Counted from the first letter of the stretch, positions 28,101 through 38,842 are shown. The stretch: 64,000 nucleotides of DNA from Hoplostethus atlanticus (GCA_034670405.1 JAXDDX010000331.1:62001-126000); one strand, 5' to 3'. Numbers and translations: made by a program. The notes: generated by a model not told the origin, from the letters alone.

Positions 28101-31100
28101 GATCTAGGATGAGCTAACTGGTCTAGCCTTACTCTGAGAAGAGACTGAGCCACTCCCTCAAGGCTGGTCAAATGACAGAGAGAATAAATGGGTTTTTAGC
28201 CTTGACTTAAAGACTTCGATAGAGCCTGCCTCTCTGATTGAGGCAGGCAGACTGTTCCATAGATAGGGAGCCCGGTAAGAAAAGGCTCTGTTACCTGCAG
28301 TTTTCTTTTTGATTGCTGGGATAGACAGGTAGCCAGCGTCCTGAGATCTGAGGGCGCGTGGCGGTTTATAAGGTTTAATCAAATCGGATAAATAGGACGG
28401 TGCCATCCCATGTAATGATTTATATGTAAGTAAAAGCACCTTAAAGTCACACCTGGCCTGAATTGGTAGCCAGTGTAATGAGGACAGGATGGGAGTTATA
28501 TGGTCGAATTTCCTAGTTTTGGTCAGGATTCTGGCAGCAGCATTCTGGACCAGTTGTAGTTTTTTAGTGCGCCCAGTAGGTAAGCCCGAGAAAAGGACAT
28601 TGCAATAATCGATTCTGGATGATACAAAGGCATGTACTAAAATTTCTGCGTCTGCCTCTGTTAGCATAGGTCGAATTTTGGCAATATTGCGAAGATGATA
28701 AAACGCTGATTTAGTGATCTCCTTAATGTGCAACTCGAATGAGAGGGTAGGGTCGAATTTTAACCCAAGGTTTTTAACGTATGGGCTCTGGGAGATTACA
28801 CAACTATCAAAGTTAAGAGTACTATTCTCAAATAAGTGTCTATGTCTAGCCGGTCCCACAATCAGCATCTCAGTTTTGCTGCCATTAAGGAGTAGGAAGT
28901 TTAGGGACATCCAATATTTGACCTCTGATAGGCAAGGCCTCTAGTTTTTGGAATTGGGTGTCATCGGTTGGTTTGACTGGTATGTAAATTTGGGTGTCAT
29001 CGGCGTAGCAATGGAAGTTAATGCCAAATTTGCGAATGATGCCACCAAGTGGTAGCATATAGATAGAGAATAGCAGTAGTCCTAGGACAGAGCCTTGTGG
29101 GACACCAAAGTCCATATTGCAACACTCTGAGGTCATGTTGTTGTAAAAGACGTGGTGTGATCTATCAAGTAGGTAAGACCTAAACCAAGAAAGGGCTGAT
29201 CCCCGGATACCAATATAATGTTCAAGACGGTTCAAGAGTATCGCATGATCAATTGTGTCGAAGGCTGCACTCAGGTCAAGTAGCAATAGTGCTGAGGTTG
29301 AATTGGAGTCAATAGCTAACAAAAGATCATTTACCACTCTCGTGAGTACAGTTTCGGTCGAGTGAAAGGATCTAAAGCCAGATTGGAAGGGATCAAGCAG
29401 GTTATTTTTTGACAAAAAATCTGTAAGATGACTGGCTACTGTTCGTTCAAGTAATTTGGAGAGGAACGGCAGATTTGAGATTGGTCTATAGTTCTGAAGT
29501 ACTTTGGGGTCAAGGTTCGTTTTTTTCAGTAGTGGCTTGATCACGGCCGTTTTAAAGGCGGAGGGCACCGTGCCAGTGGAGAGCGACTGATTGATCATAT
29601 AGAGAATGGAGGGTCCTAAGATAGGGAATACTTCTTTAAGCAGTTTAGCAGGTAGAGGGTCAAGCATGCAGGTCGTGGGTTTTGAAGACAGAGTTAGCTT
29701 GGTGAGAGAGTCTAAGGAAACTAAATCAAACTGTGAGAAAAGACATTCAGCCCGGGGAACACCAAGTGGACTTTTCAGGGGTGAGACGGCACCGCCAGTA
29801 GAGAGTGTACTGCTGATCTCATCTCTAATCAGCGTGATTTTCTGACTAAAAAAGGACATGAAATCATTCGGAGAAAACAGAAAGCTATCAGAGGGGGAGG
29901 GATTCCGTGTTAGCTTAGCAACAGTGTCGAATAGAAACTTTGGGTTGTTTTTATTTGCACTGATTAACCTAGAGAAGTGTGCAGTTTTGGCTGACGAGAG
30001 TGCACATTTATAATTTAGCAAGCTATCATTCCAGGCAAGCCGGAAGACTTAGAGTTTGGTCAATCGCCATTTACGTTCTAGTTTTCTACAGGCTTGTTTA
30101 AGTGCACGAGTGTCGTGGGTAAACCACGGTGCAAACTTCCTAGCGTGGTGTTTTTAGTAACTAACGGGGCGATTGAGTCAAGCGCGTTGGTAAGGCTAGC
30201 GTTTAGTTCGTTGGCAAAATTGTCGAGTGAGCCAACATGACCAGAGAGTGATGCGAGAAAGCTGGGCAGTTTTTCAGATAGTAACGAGGCCGTAGTGGCA
30301 TTAATACGACGGCTAATATAAGTATCTTCACATTTTTGGCGTGGGAAGATCAATTCGATTTCGAATTTAATGAGATAGTGATCAGATAGGGCGGGCACAT
30401 AAGAGGAGACCACTAAAGCAGAAACAGGAATGCCACGGGTCAGAACCAGGTCAACTATCTAATGGATTAAGTAGCCAATTAACTGACCAGCATGCAGACT
30501 GACTAGCTAGCTATCTAACCTATTAATTAACTGAATAACTGACTAGCTGACTGATTGACTAGCTAACCAGAATGTGTCATCCATTTTACATCCTTTTTCT
30601 CTCAACACGGTGAATTTAATGCAGTCTGACAGGAATATGATTTTCTCTGTTGTGGACAGATGGCCGAGGTTCGCGGCGTCCCCCGTGGAAACTATGATGG
30701 TCCCGTCCATGATGTCATCAGTATGACCAAATCGGTCCCACCTACCCCGACTACCAGGGGGCCCCTGTGCCCCAAAACCCAGACTGGCCCACGAAAACTC
30801 CACCAATCAGGATTTACCTTGGCAGGTAGTCTTCAGCCATATTGGAGGAACAGTGGAGGAAGTGCCACCCTTTCATACGCATGCTTCTATTTCAAGAACC
30901 AAATAGATTCTATCTGATTATCTGTTTTACTGTTTAATGTCTCTTTAGCATATGATTTCAGTCTGTCCTTATTTAGTTGTACTATATACTAAATACATAC
31001 TGCGCTACATACTACATTCATACATACATACATGTACTGCAGTTAACTACTTAACAGCTTAATGGCTCTTTCACATCCTTCTAAAACTGATGTTAATAAA

Positions 31101-31425
31101 CTAATGATCTAAGTCAGTATTGATGTGAACCAAGTGGATTGGATGAGTATGTTTTATCAATATTCAGTTTACCTCTCACTCTCTGAATTCCTACAATCAC
31201 GATGAAGATGATTGACTGATTATTGACTGACAGGTGGCTCATGACTCACTAGGACTGACTAATACAAGGTTTACCAACCTTCTCCCATCTTTTCACTCTT
31301 CCTCTCCTCTCTCTCATCTTCTCTCCTCTCCAGGTACTCAGATTGATGACCACATCCCCCGGCGTTCTGCTCAGAGGATTGTGGCACCCCCTGGTGGACG
31401 ATCCAACATTACATCCTTATCTTAG
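13444..31425 (+). CDS. dpysl4: Dihydropyrimidinase-like 4 / collapsin response mediator protein 3, complete short isoform
   Basis: Coding exons: 13444-13482, 15522-15610, 17262-17446, 18907-19071, 19321-19382, 19763-19843, 20095-20163, 20624-20744, 22125-22281, 25758-25899, 26407-26491, 26659-26744, 26981-27160, 30660-30825, 31334-31425. All introns are GT-AG and all phases agree; the sum is 1719 nt, or 572 residues plus stop, the exact CRMP family length. The protein is an amidohydrolase-fold tetramer that binds tubulin and acts in semaphorin and growth-cone signalling. The dihydropyrimidinase metal site is lost: the HxH pair is Asn73-Thr-Asn75 (GGIDANTN) and the carbamylated Lys position is Leu165 ([11 protein letters not shown]), although His198 remains (VHAENGD). 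The C-terminus ([30 protein letters not shown]) is the flexible, normally phosphorylated tail. [18 protein letters not shown] and [12 protein letters not shown] favour DPYSL4 over DPYSL2/3/5. Confidence 0.96.
13745..13893 (+). repeat. (CT)n-rich microsatellite in dpysl4 intron 1
   Basis: Compound TCTC/TGTC/TATG simple repeat. The serine-leucine-rich open frames over it are artefacts of its composition. Confidence 0.9.
14190..14825 (+). repeat. 28-bp minisatellite, about 22 copies, dpysl4 intron 1
   Basis: The unit is TAATAGAGATGGGTTTATTA plus CCTAGTCC, with a second variant, TGGGTTCTTAATGTAGTC. The variants alternate in higher-order patterns, which suggests block-wise expansion. Confidence 0.92.
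14905..15080 (+). repeat. (GA)n/(GACA)n microsatellite with embedded AGCAATATATAGAGACAG
   Basis: About three higher-order copies of a GA-rich block separated by AGCAATATATAGAGACAG. Low complexity; the - strand open frame is not a gene. Confidence 0.85.
16619..17015 (+). repeat. 41-bp minisatellite, about 9.6 copies, dpysl4 intron 2
   Basis: The unit is TGGTGGCCACAGGGAGCTGC followed by CCAGCGCAACCAGTCTTCTAC. Since 41 is not a multiple of 3 and the unit has no stop in any frame, all three + frames stay open and produce overlapping repetitive reading frames. These are not believed to be translated. Confidence 0.93.
17660..17874. mobile_element. Harbinger-like element (copy B), truncated
   Basis: It shares CACAGTTACTTGTTCGGCC, GTAAACATGGTGACA and CGACCCGGGTTATTCC with copy A and keeps the right terminus GTGTGTGAAAGGGGTAT. 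It lies between two pieces of a Tc1-like relic in dpysl4 intron 3 and shows what copy A looked like before its insertions. Confidence 0.7.
17877..18235 (+). mobile_element. Tc1-like transposon 3' fragment
   Basis: GCTGTGGCAGGACCCGAGG, GAGGAACTGCTCCAGGAAGA and AGGAGTTCACATATTTTTGC are the end of a Tc1 transposase gene and its 3' region. The right end TAGAGTTCACAAACTGTC is a decayed terminal repeat. Relatives are at 25080-25744; a likely left piece is at 17560-17655. A (CA)n tract lies at 18000-18026. Confidence 0.6.
18655..18840 (-). mobile_element. Non-LTR retrotransposon RT fragment
   Basis: The - strand reads [18 protein letters not shown] and then, with shifts, [12 protein letters not shown] remnants of the [13 protein letters not shown] block, an RT thumb-proximal motif of LINEs. 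Heavily decayed, inside dpysl4 intron 3 close to the exon at 18907. Confidence 0.55.
20164..20312 (+). repeat. (CA)n-rich compound microsatellite starting at a dpysl4 splice donor
   Basis: It begins immediately at the donor of the exon ending at 20163 (GAG/GTACACACACAC) and continues with GTCTCTCACACAC variants. The 67-bp array follows it directly, so this 460-bp intron is almost entirely tandem repeat. Confidence 0.88.
20344..20657 (+). repeat. 67-bp tandem array that includes the splice acceptor of a dpysl4 exon
   Basis: Units start at 20344, 20410, 20477, 20544 and 20611 (spacing 66, 67, 67, 67). Each unit contains CCACTAG/GTGGAGACAG followed by the first codons of the real exon ([12 protein letters not shown]) and an intron-like tail, CATATTTATTCTACATGATA. 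Only the fifth unit runs into the true exon at 20624. The array is therefore a tandem expansion of the intron-exon boundary and gives four upstream decoy acceptors. Because 67 is not a multiple of three, use of one decoy shifts the frame. Units 2-5 are nearly identical, implying recent expansion. Confidence 0.92.
20745..22124 (+). other. dpysl4 intron with no recognisable element
   Basis: CT-rich for the first 250 bp, AT-rich afterwards. The open frame at 21625-21855 shows no family resemblance that I can name. Confidence 0.4.
22330..22590 (-). mobile_element. Tc1-like transposon fragment
   Basis: ACACCCTTTTGCTTCCTGAA, GATTCAACGAGGTTGTGGAA and the - strand peptide [16 protein letters not shown] belong to a Tc1-type element whose ends and helix-turn-helix region I recognise. 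It lacks both the catalytic core and clear terminal repeats. Confidence 0.6.
22790..24210 (-). mobile_element. Gypsy retrotransposon relic with integrase upstream of RT (Gmr1-like order)
   Basis: Reading down the - strand, 24204-24080 gives an integrase core start ([17 protein letters not shown]). Then 23560-23400 gives RT ([20 protein letters not shown]), 23328-23190 gives the RT thumb ([20 protein letters not shown]), and 23060-22800 gives [30 protein letters not shown] and a RNase H stretch. Stops and frameshifts are many. The order INT-RT-RH is unlike ordinary Gypsy and matches the Gmr1 clade known from fish. It sits in the 3.5-kb intron between dpysl4 exons at 22281 and 25758. 24229-25030 is unassigned and may include its 5' part. 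Confidence 0.7.
25080..25744 (+). mobile_element. Tc1-like transposon relic ending next to a dpysl4 exon
   Basis: Decayed transposase text ([15 protein letters not shown] around 25235-25280, ending in an A15 run) precedes CTGTGGCAGAACCTGAAATG and a 3' region. The right terminal repeat, read in reverse, is CAGTCACGCTTGAAGGTTTG, a Tc1-type end. It finishes at 25744, leaving only TCTTTTTTTCCAG before the exon at 25758. Confidence 0.7.
27129..27306 (+). repeat. Degenerate tandem copies of a dpysl4 exon end plus splice donor
   Basis: The exon ending at 27160 finishes with codons for [10 protein letters not shown] and GTAACT. Two imperfect copies follow in the intron: the first ends CACAGCAGG/GTAACC (GT at 27238) and the second ends AAAGCAAG/GTAACT (GT at 27301), with IYKR-type coding preserved in both. 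The copies are separated by GATTAACTGACT-type filler. Spacings of 77 and 63 bp and base changes show that they are older than the array at 20344. Confidence 0.8.
27483..30455 (-). mobile_element. L2-clade LINE, 5'-truncated, nearly complete RT domain
   Basis: In - orientation, 30413-30078 gives the endonuclease end ([15 protein letters not shown]). 30021-28885 is an open 378-residue RT frame with [44 protein letters not shown] and [13 protein letters not shown]; the YADD catalytic motif is intact. 28910-28158 carries the C-terminal part ([29 protein letters not shown]). The 3' end at 27483-27560 is the L2-type tail ending in (AAATC)n. Two frame breaks (near 30050 and 28900) make it inactive. 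It fills the intron before the dpysl4 exon at 30660. Low decay suggests moderate youth. Confidence 0.9.
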
Positions 31426-31439
31426 AGAGAAATAATTAA

Positions 31440-31920
31440 ATTGTCACATTGCATTTGTCCTATTAACCACTACAACTGCTTTACCACAACTCTACAACTA
31501 GTACCAAACACTACAACCACCCTACAACTGTACTACAGCTGTAATACAGCTGTACAACTAGTACTAAACCCTACAAAACCCTACAGCTAGTACTAAACCC
31601 TACAACAATTGTACTAAATCCTACAACAACCCTACAGCTAAACCCTACAGCAACTGTACTACAACCCTACAGCTACTACTAAACCCTACAACAACCATAC
31701 TATAACCCTACAGCTAAACCCTACAACAACCCTACTACAACCATACAGCTAGTACCCTACAACAACCATACTACAACCATACAGCTAGTACCCTACAACA
31801 ACCATACTACAACCATACAGCTAGTACCCTACAACAACCATACTACAACCATAGAGCTAGTACCCTACAACAAACACATTACAACCCTATCATACTACAA
31901 CCCTGCAGCCAGTACTAAAC
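31440..31920 (+). repeat. Minisatellite directly after the dpysl4 stop codon
   Basis: Degenerate CTACAAC/CTACAGC repeats sharpen into a 36-bp unit, ACCCTACAACAACCATACTA plus CAACCATACAGCTAGT, at 31740-31870. Starting only about 15-60 bp after the stop at 31425, it would be transcribed into the proximal 3'UTR. Confidence 0.85.
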
Positions 31921-32436
31921 CCTACAACAACCCTACCCTCTCTCTCTCCTAGTATTTCATACCACTTGTCTCTGTCGTAACCATCTCAGCCTTTCCTGTC
32001 CTCGCTTTCGCTTGTAAAGGGAAATTCCACCCTAAAACATTATTCATACTCTATTTCCATTGCTCTCTTGCTTCACTAGTCTCTCTAAACTAAATCAGTC
32101 TGTAAAGCTAACTAGCCCATTTAACTAGTCCATGTGCATCACACAGCTCATTCCATTGTGCTGCCTTCCCTCTCTCTCCTTCTTTCTCTCTATCCTTCTG
32201 CTATCCTGTCTTTCACTGTAAACTGTGTAAATTAATCTCACTTTCCACAAACATTCTGGTCATATTATCAATCTTAAAATAAATCCATATTATTATATAG
32301 CCATCCATCTTAATCTTGATCCATATTATTCCATATCACTCTTAGCCTAAATCCATATTATTTAAAGACTAAATTCATATTATTTCAAATCCATAATCAA
32401 ACTCCATTGTATTTTATGTCCATTTTAATCTAAATC

Positions 32437-33126
32437 CTACGGAACCCAAAAATGGCCGTGCTTGCAATTATTGTTTTTAATGCCATTATCGCAAGATCAC
32501 AAGTTAATTATTTTGTTATCTTGAGATAAGAGGTCAATTTATCTTGTTATCTCAGGAAACAAAAGGCCGATTTCTCGAGATAACAAGATAAATTAACCCG
32601 TTATCACGTTTCATATTTGTGTTGTATTGGTGTTCACTGAGAAACACTGACGCCACCATTCTGTTTAAATTCACAAGAGTGGACCATGACATACACACAC
32701 TGCTCTGTGGGTGGGTTGGGAGTTTCAAAGCAAACTATATGAACTTTTTATGAACTTTTGCTATTTGTTGTAAGAATGTTTTCCCTAGTGATTTGATATG
32801 AGGGTATTTACATTATGGCTAATTATTGTAAGGGATAGGCTTACATACAGTGGTCAACTTAAAGCAGACGTGTTACTGTCCTGTAGGCTACAACCAAAAT
32901 AATTCTCGTTGGCATGGGGGAACTGGAAAAGAAACTACCCACATTGGTGGGTGTTTGAATGGCATAATAAAGTAAGATTGTTCATAACTGTGATAACAGG
33001 TTGATTATCTTGTTATCTCGAGATAATTAAATAATTAATGTGTGATCTCGAGATAACGGCATTAAAAAAATAATTGCGAGCATGGCCGTTCTCGGCTTGC
33101 GTAAAATCCAGATTTTTCTAGGTCCG
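32437..33126. mobile_element. Fold-back element with long imperfect inverted repeats
   Basis: The left arm (ACGGAACCCAAAAATGGCCG, then GCAATTATTGTTTTTAATGCC) is matched on the reverse strand by the right arm (ACGGACCTAGAAAAAT, then GCAATTATTTTTTTAATGCC). Short palindromes TTATCTCGAGATAA recur in both arms. No coding potential; probably a MITE. It lies in the putative dpysl4 3'UTR. Confidence 0.7.
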
Positions 33127-34394
33127 TGATAATTTATGTTCTTATCTTAAATCCATATTATTCTACATCCATTATTGTCCCAAGCCCTCCTCCAGCTGAC
33201 TTGACATTTGTAACCCAAGTTTTCCCCCCAAAGCGGATAACATGTTCTGCTGGCATAACACTTTACATGGCAACACTATGGAAAAGTAAACTTACCATTT
33301 AAAGTTAGAGTTAGTTAGTTTCCACTTGCAGATAAGTTTGACATCAACATTTACTCAGTGTTTCACCATCAACCATAGTTGATGACTGCATCCCTGTTCA
33401 AAATCAGCTTTCTCTAGAAGCCCATTTCCCCTGCCATGGCGTTGTGAGAAGAAGTGGCCTGGTATGCAGCCTGTTGTCCAGCAAAAAGAACTGCACCTAC
33501 TGCCGGTATATCTCAGGATACTGTTGCCAGGACGAAGGTTAATGCAAACCACTTGCTCACCCACTGCATACTCACACAGCGCAACAAATAACCATGGCAG
33601 CTAATGATGTACAAAGTGTGCTATATACACAAACACCTAAATATGTGTTTTTAAATCGCCTACATACAATCACAAAGCTAAAAAAATTGCTAAAAGATAG
33701 CATTTGGGTGGGGATGCTAGCTAGCTGATGTTAGCTAGAGGAATAAGAGAGCAGATAGATAGATAGATAACATTCTGGCAAATGCCTTTTGAGAAGGAGC
33801 TTTGCGCTCAAAGTATATAGCATTCCAGACACCATTAAACAGTTAGAAAATGCAGAATAATACTGGAGGTGGGCTTTAATTTAATTCCATCTTAATCTAA
33901 GTTCATATAAATCAAAGTCTTTGTTAGAATCATTTGAAGTGATAAGAGGCGTTCTGTCCACTGTTCATAATGTACATAACACTGCATAGAGACCCTGCAG
34001 TGTTAGGGGGCGGCCACACTGATCCTTTGATGATACAACAATAGGATTATGTTCATGGCATTATAGCCTCCTCCAAGGTCTTGGTGTTTGCCACCATTTT
34101 CCCAAATCAAACCTAGGAATGTCTTGATTCTAAATGGGCATGACGAATCCGTCTGTCCAGAAAACGTTCAACTCGGTTGACGGACCGGTTGACGGTCATC
34201 AGTCCTGCCCAGACAACGGACATCTCTCATTGAAAATGAATTGAAAATGATGTATACAAACACAATATATCAGTGTGGCTGCCTCCTAATCAATATGTTT
34301 TGTCTTTGTTTGTCTTGGACTGACTGAGCTGGACTTCACATTTAGTCCTTTCAGGAGAAACTTAATTCTCCTATTAATCCATTCATCCACAGTT

Positions 34395-34525
34395 CAGTTC
34401 CATTCAGTCCACATCAACTGACATCAACTGACATCAAGTGACTTTTCTGTCAAGACTAAAACATCAAGTGACTTTTCTCTCAAGACTAAAACATCAAGTG
34501 ACTTTTCTGACTAGAGAAAACCCTG
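34395..34525 (+). repeat. Short tandem repeat around ACATCAAGTGACTTTTCTG
   Basis: Three to four copies of ACATCAAGTGACTTTTCTGT followed by CAAGACTAAA. The surrounding sequence (33.2-35.2 kb) holds no recognisable gene or element. Confidence 0.7.
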
Positions 34526-35192
34526 CTGACTCTTCTGTCAAGAGTAATACCTGGTGCTATAAATCCAGTGGTAGCTTACTAGTAGCAAACACTCCCTTAC
34601 AGCAGACCCTCTCTCACAGGAACTAAGATAAACCCCAAATCTTCCTCACAGGGACTAAAATGAACCCTGACCCCACCCTCAAAAGGAACTAGAACAAAAT
34701 CTGACACCAACTGATATTAACTAATTAACTAAAATTTCCCAATATGTAACTTAGAATTAATGAACCTGTGACAGTCATCATCAGATAGTTGACTGACCTA
34801 ACACTAACCCTAACCCCCACTGTCTGACCTCTTGAGGGATTTTTAACCCCATATTTGGTTTGTAAGGAATTAATTTGATACCATGATCATTTTGTATTTT
34901 TACAGTTTTTGTATCCAGGCAGCAGCGTTAGCATTGCTAGCTGATCTAGCTGTGTGTCAGTGACTGTAGCCAGAGCCCTACGCAGACACAGTTAGGCCAT
35001 CACAGTTTCCAGTCATGTTGGCTCCACAGTGCTGCTCCATGACTGTTGCTATATACAACGGGAGATTCTCTGCCAATTTGTGGCCATGTCATTATGGTTA
35101 TGTTATGGAGGACAAGTTGTTATTGTACTGAAATATATATATTATATCATATTCTACTGTAATACCAACACCAACACTGCATCCATAATCTA

Positions 35193-35300
35193 ACCATTAC
35201 ATTACAGTCATTTAGCAGACGCTTTTATCCAAAGCGACTTAGAAAGGTGATAGTTGACACTATGTGGGGATCGAACCCACGACCCTGAGACTCTCAGTCT
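35193..35300 (-). mobile_element. L2-clade LINE tail or derived SINE
   Basis: ACATTACAGTCATTTAGCAG and GCTTTTATCCAAAGCGACTT begin it, followed by GGGGATCGAACCCACGACC, a tRNA-like B-box region. That combination suggests a SINE that borrowed the LINE tail. Confidence 0.55.
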
Positions 35301-35509
35301 CCCAATAGTAGAGATTTGGCACCAACATGGCATCTATAATATAACCAGTAGAAGAGCTTTGGCACCAACATGGCAGCTGTAGTCCTCCCTGGCCAAACCC
35401 TGTCTGTCAGTGGCTGTCAGTAGTGGTCAGTTTTTTTCTACTGTTGTGAAAGATGCACTGTTCCCACAATGGCCCTCCATTCATCCTGTAGATCAGTCCA
35501 GTTTAAATT

Positions 35510-35835
35510 AATATCAATACATTAATAGCTAACGCAAATGTATTAATACATTAATAGCTATTGCTGTAGCTAACACTAATGTATTAATAAATATTAACAT
35601 TAAGTTATTATTGTAGCTAACACTAATGTATTAATACATTAATAGCTATTGCTGTAGCTAACACTAATGTATTAATAAATATTAACATTAATAGTTATTA
35701 TTGTAGCTAACACTAATGTATTAATATATTAATAGCTATTGCTGTAGCTAACACTAATGTATTAATAAATATTAACATTAATAGCTATTGCTGTAGCTAA
35801 CACTAATGTATTAATAAATATTAGCATTGCTGTAA
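35510..35835 (+). repeat. AT-rich 49-bp tandem repeat, about six copies
   Basis: The unit includes AATGTATTAATAAATATTAA and GCTATTGCTGTAGCTAACACT; alternating unit variants are visible. Confidence 0.85.
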
Positions 35836-36590
35836 CTACCACTGACTACAGTTTAAATTAATATCTGGCACTGTCCATAAAAATAAGTGATATAGTTTAA
35901 CTTGACATTTTGAAGGCTCTGGGTCTTCCAACATGGCACGGCAGTGTTCAGATGAAGAAGTCTTCATCTAACCAGTACTCTGCAGGCTGTAGATGTACAG
36001 TGGGGTCCAAATGTCAGAGCCAATACCAAGAAATTTGTTTTCATCATTTATCAAAAACCTATATGTTTTTTACTCAGTTGATACTTCTGATCCAAGAACA
36101 CATTATTTAGAGCTTACACAAATCAAAATGTTTAGATCTTTGAGAAATGCTCCAATAAAATTGAAATACATCTGAATATCTTGTTCACACCATCAAATAC
36201 CAGCTAACTAATACCAGATATTGTCTAAATTAATATGGTCCTGTATGCGTTATTGTTGCTACTGCTTTAACATTGAAAAATATTTTAAAATATTAATTAA
36301 ATTATGTTTGAAATGATGTAATCTTGTTTGGAGAAATATTATTTGACTAAAAATGTGCATTTGTTTTTGATGAATTATAAAACAAAAGAGTTCTTGGAGT
36401 TGTAGTGGACGCCACTCTATATATATGCAGTAATATGTGAAAATGGGCTACTGGTGGTGACAGTGCATCCCTTCCTGTTCCTGTAGTGAATGTAAAGCTA
36501 CTTCCTGTTCTGATGAGAACCGCATGAAGTCTTCAATAAATGTGAAGAGAAAGACAACAGAGTGGAGTGAGTTCTTTGTTAACCACACAA

Positions 36591-37618
36591 TATACACCAA
36601 TGAGCTGTAACATTAAAACCACCTAATATTGTGTGGCTCCCCCTCGTGCTGCCAAAACAGCTCTGACCCGTCGAGGCATGGACTCCACAAGACCTCTGAA
36701 GGTGTCCTGTGGTATCTGGCACCAAGACGTTAGCAGCAGATCCTTTAAGTCCTGTAAGTTGCCAGGTGGGGCCTCCATGGATCGGACTTGTTTTTCCAGC
36801 ACATCCCACAGATGCTCGATCGGATTGAGATCTGAATTTGGAGGCCAAGTCAACACCTTGAACTCTTTGTCATGTTCCTCAAACCATCCTGAACATTGCC
36901 CAGAGCATCACACTGCCTCCACCAGCTTGCCTTCTTCCCATAGTGCATCCTGGTGCCATCTCTTCCCCAGGTAAATGACGCACACGCACCCGGCCGTCCA
37001 CGAGGTAAAGGAAAACGTGATTCATCAGACCAGGCCACCTTCTTCCATTGCTCCATAGGTCCAGTTCTGACGCTCACATGTCCATTGTAGGAGCTTTTGC
37101 CGGTGGACAGGGGTCAGCATGGGCACTCTGACCGGTCTGCGGCTATGCAGCCCCATACACAGCAAGCTGTGATGCACTGTGTGTTCTGACACCTTTCTAT
37201 CATAGCAGCATTAACTTGTTCAGCAGTTTGTGCTACAGTAGCTCTTCTGTGGGATCGGACCAGACGGGCTAGCCTTCGCTCCCCACACACATCAATGAGC
37301 CTTGGGCGCCCATGACCCTGTCGCCGGTTCACCGGTTGTCCTTCCTTGGACCACTTTTGGTCGGTACTAACCACTGCATACCGGGAACACCCCACAAGAC
37401 CTGCCGTTTTGGAGATGCTCTGACCCAGTCATCTAGCCAAAGTTGCTCAGATCCTTACGCTTGCCCATTTTTCCTGCTTCCAACACATCAACTTCAAGAA
37501 CTGACTGTTCACTTGCTTCCCAATATATCCCACCCCTTGACAGGTGCCATTGTAATGAGATAATCAATGTTATTCACTTTACCTGTCAGTGGTTTTAATG
37601 TTGTGTCTGATCGGTGTA
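36591..37618 (-). mobile_element. Tc1-like transposon, internally deleted, both ends present
   Basis: The ends TACACCAATGAGCTGTAACATTAAAACCAC and (reverse) TACACCGATCAGACACAACATTAAAACCAC are inverted repeats next to TA. On the - strand the transposase reads [20 protein letters not shown] (paired helix-turn-helix) and later [16 protein letters not shown]. The last catalytic block is LTWPPNSDLNPIEHLWDVLE. The segment holding the second catalytic Asp is deleted near 36880, and frames are broken. Confidence 0.88.
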
Positions 37619-38137
37619 GTATTGTATGTTATGACATAGTATATGATAGCATATGATATAGTTTATATTATATGGTAGTACACATCATAGTAAGTGATAA
37701 TATAAAATAGTATATGATAGCATATGAACAGCATAAACACTTTACATTTGAATACTTTTAGTGCTTACCTATAGAACATCAATTTAAACAGCATAAACAA
37801 GAGAGGGAGGTTGGTGAAATGCATATAGCCTATAAAGAACATCATATCAGAAATGCCCCCCCCTCTTTCTGTTACACTTGTTGCCTTGCATGATAGTGTG
37901 TTTGAGTCACTGGGTGTTCATAAGGAGTCCCTTTATCATTACTACTGTAACTTCAATTTTATTCAGTAAATTCTGTTTTGTACTAACCTCATTCTGTTTC
38001 CGTTTAAAGTTTTAATGCCCATATCACAAATTTACACAAAAGTTGAACTGGAAAGCTTTTTAGTCTGTTAGTTTTAGTCCCAACGACCTCACTTCATCAA
38101 TAAGGTGACTTAGTACATTAGTTTGTTTATCAAGACA

Positions 38138-38829
38138 TTACAGTCATTTAGCAGACGCTTTTATCCAAAGCGACTTACAATAAGTGCATTCAACATAGGT
38201 AGGCAAGAAAACTACTAGTCACCAGAAATCGTAAGTGCATTTCCTTCCTAAACAAGCAACTAAGAGCATAACTAGTGTTAAGGTAAGAGTGCAATAAGTT
38301 AGCAACCTACTATATCTTAAACAAATGAGACAAATGAGACAAATAAGAGAATCAAATAACAAGAGCTAAGACAAATAAGTGAACCAAATAAGCAAGAGCT
38401 AAGACAAATAAGTGTATCAAATGAACAAGAGCCAATAAACAAGAGCTCAGACACATAATTGACGACAAATAGGCAAGGCTAAGAGGAAGAGTCAGGGTAG
38501 TGTTTCCTGAAGAGGTGGGTTTTCAGCCTGCGGCGAAAGATGGGCAGCGACTCTGCTGTCCTGACATCAGTGGGGAGTTCATTCCACCACTGCGGGGCCA
38601 GGACAGAGAAGAGCCGTGACCGTGTAGATCGGCCGCAGGGCCCTCTGAGCGACGGGACAACCAGTCGCCTCGAGGCAGCAGAGCGAAGTGGTCGGGCGGG
38701 GGTGTAAGGCTTGACCATAGCCTGGAGGTAAGAAGGAGCTGTTCCTTTCACTGCCCTATAGGCTAGCACCAGGGTCTTGAACTGGATGCGAGCCGCTACA
38801 GGGAGCCAAGCCACTAAGAGGGCCAACTA
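38138..38829 (-). mobile_element. L2-clade LINE 3' end with RT C-terminal frame
   Basis: 38826-38479 (-) encodes TAPSYLQAMVKPYTPARPLR and NELPTDVRTAESLPIFRRRL, the RT C-terminal segment shared with the LINE at 28158-28910. The 3' tail is the dispersed ATTTAGCAGACGCTTTTATCC type at 38138. It ends right before the YqaJ exon and appears to be inserted in that element. Confidence 0.8.
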
Positions 38830-38842
38830 ATTTACTTGCAGG

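Larger units (their letters stand above)
31426..36560 (+). other. Probable 3'UTR and downstream region of dpysl4
   Basis: After the stop at 31425 there is no coding signal until repeats at 36.6 kb. Possible poly(A) signals are AATAAA at 32278 and a better-placed one at 36535-36540 followed by TGTGAAGAG. CRMP genes commonly have multi-kilobase 3'UTRs, so the distal site is plausible. The interval holds a CTACAAC-rich minisatellite (31440-31920), a fold-back element (32437-33126), an L2-tail fragment (35193-35300) and an AT-rich array (35510-35835). The rest (33.1-35.2 kb) shows nothing recognisable. Confidence 0.45.

Noticed and set aside
28158-30021. Two long - strand open frames as a host gene inside dpysl4
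   Set aside because: They carry L2-type RT motifs (AFD, PQGSVLG, YADD), an L2 3' tail and frame breaks; this is a LINE.
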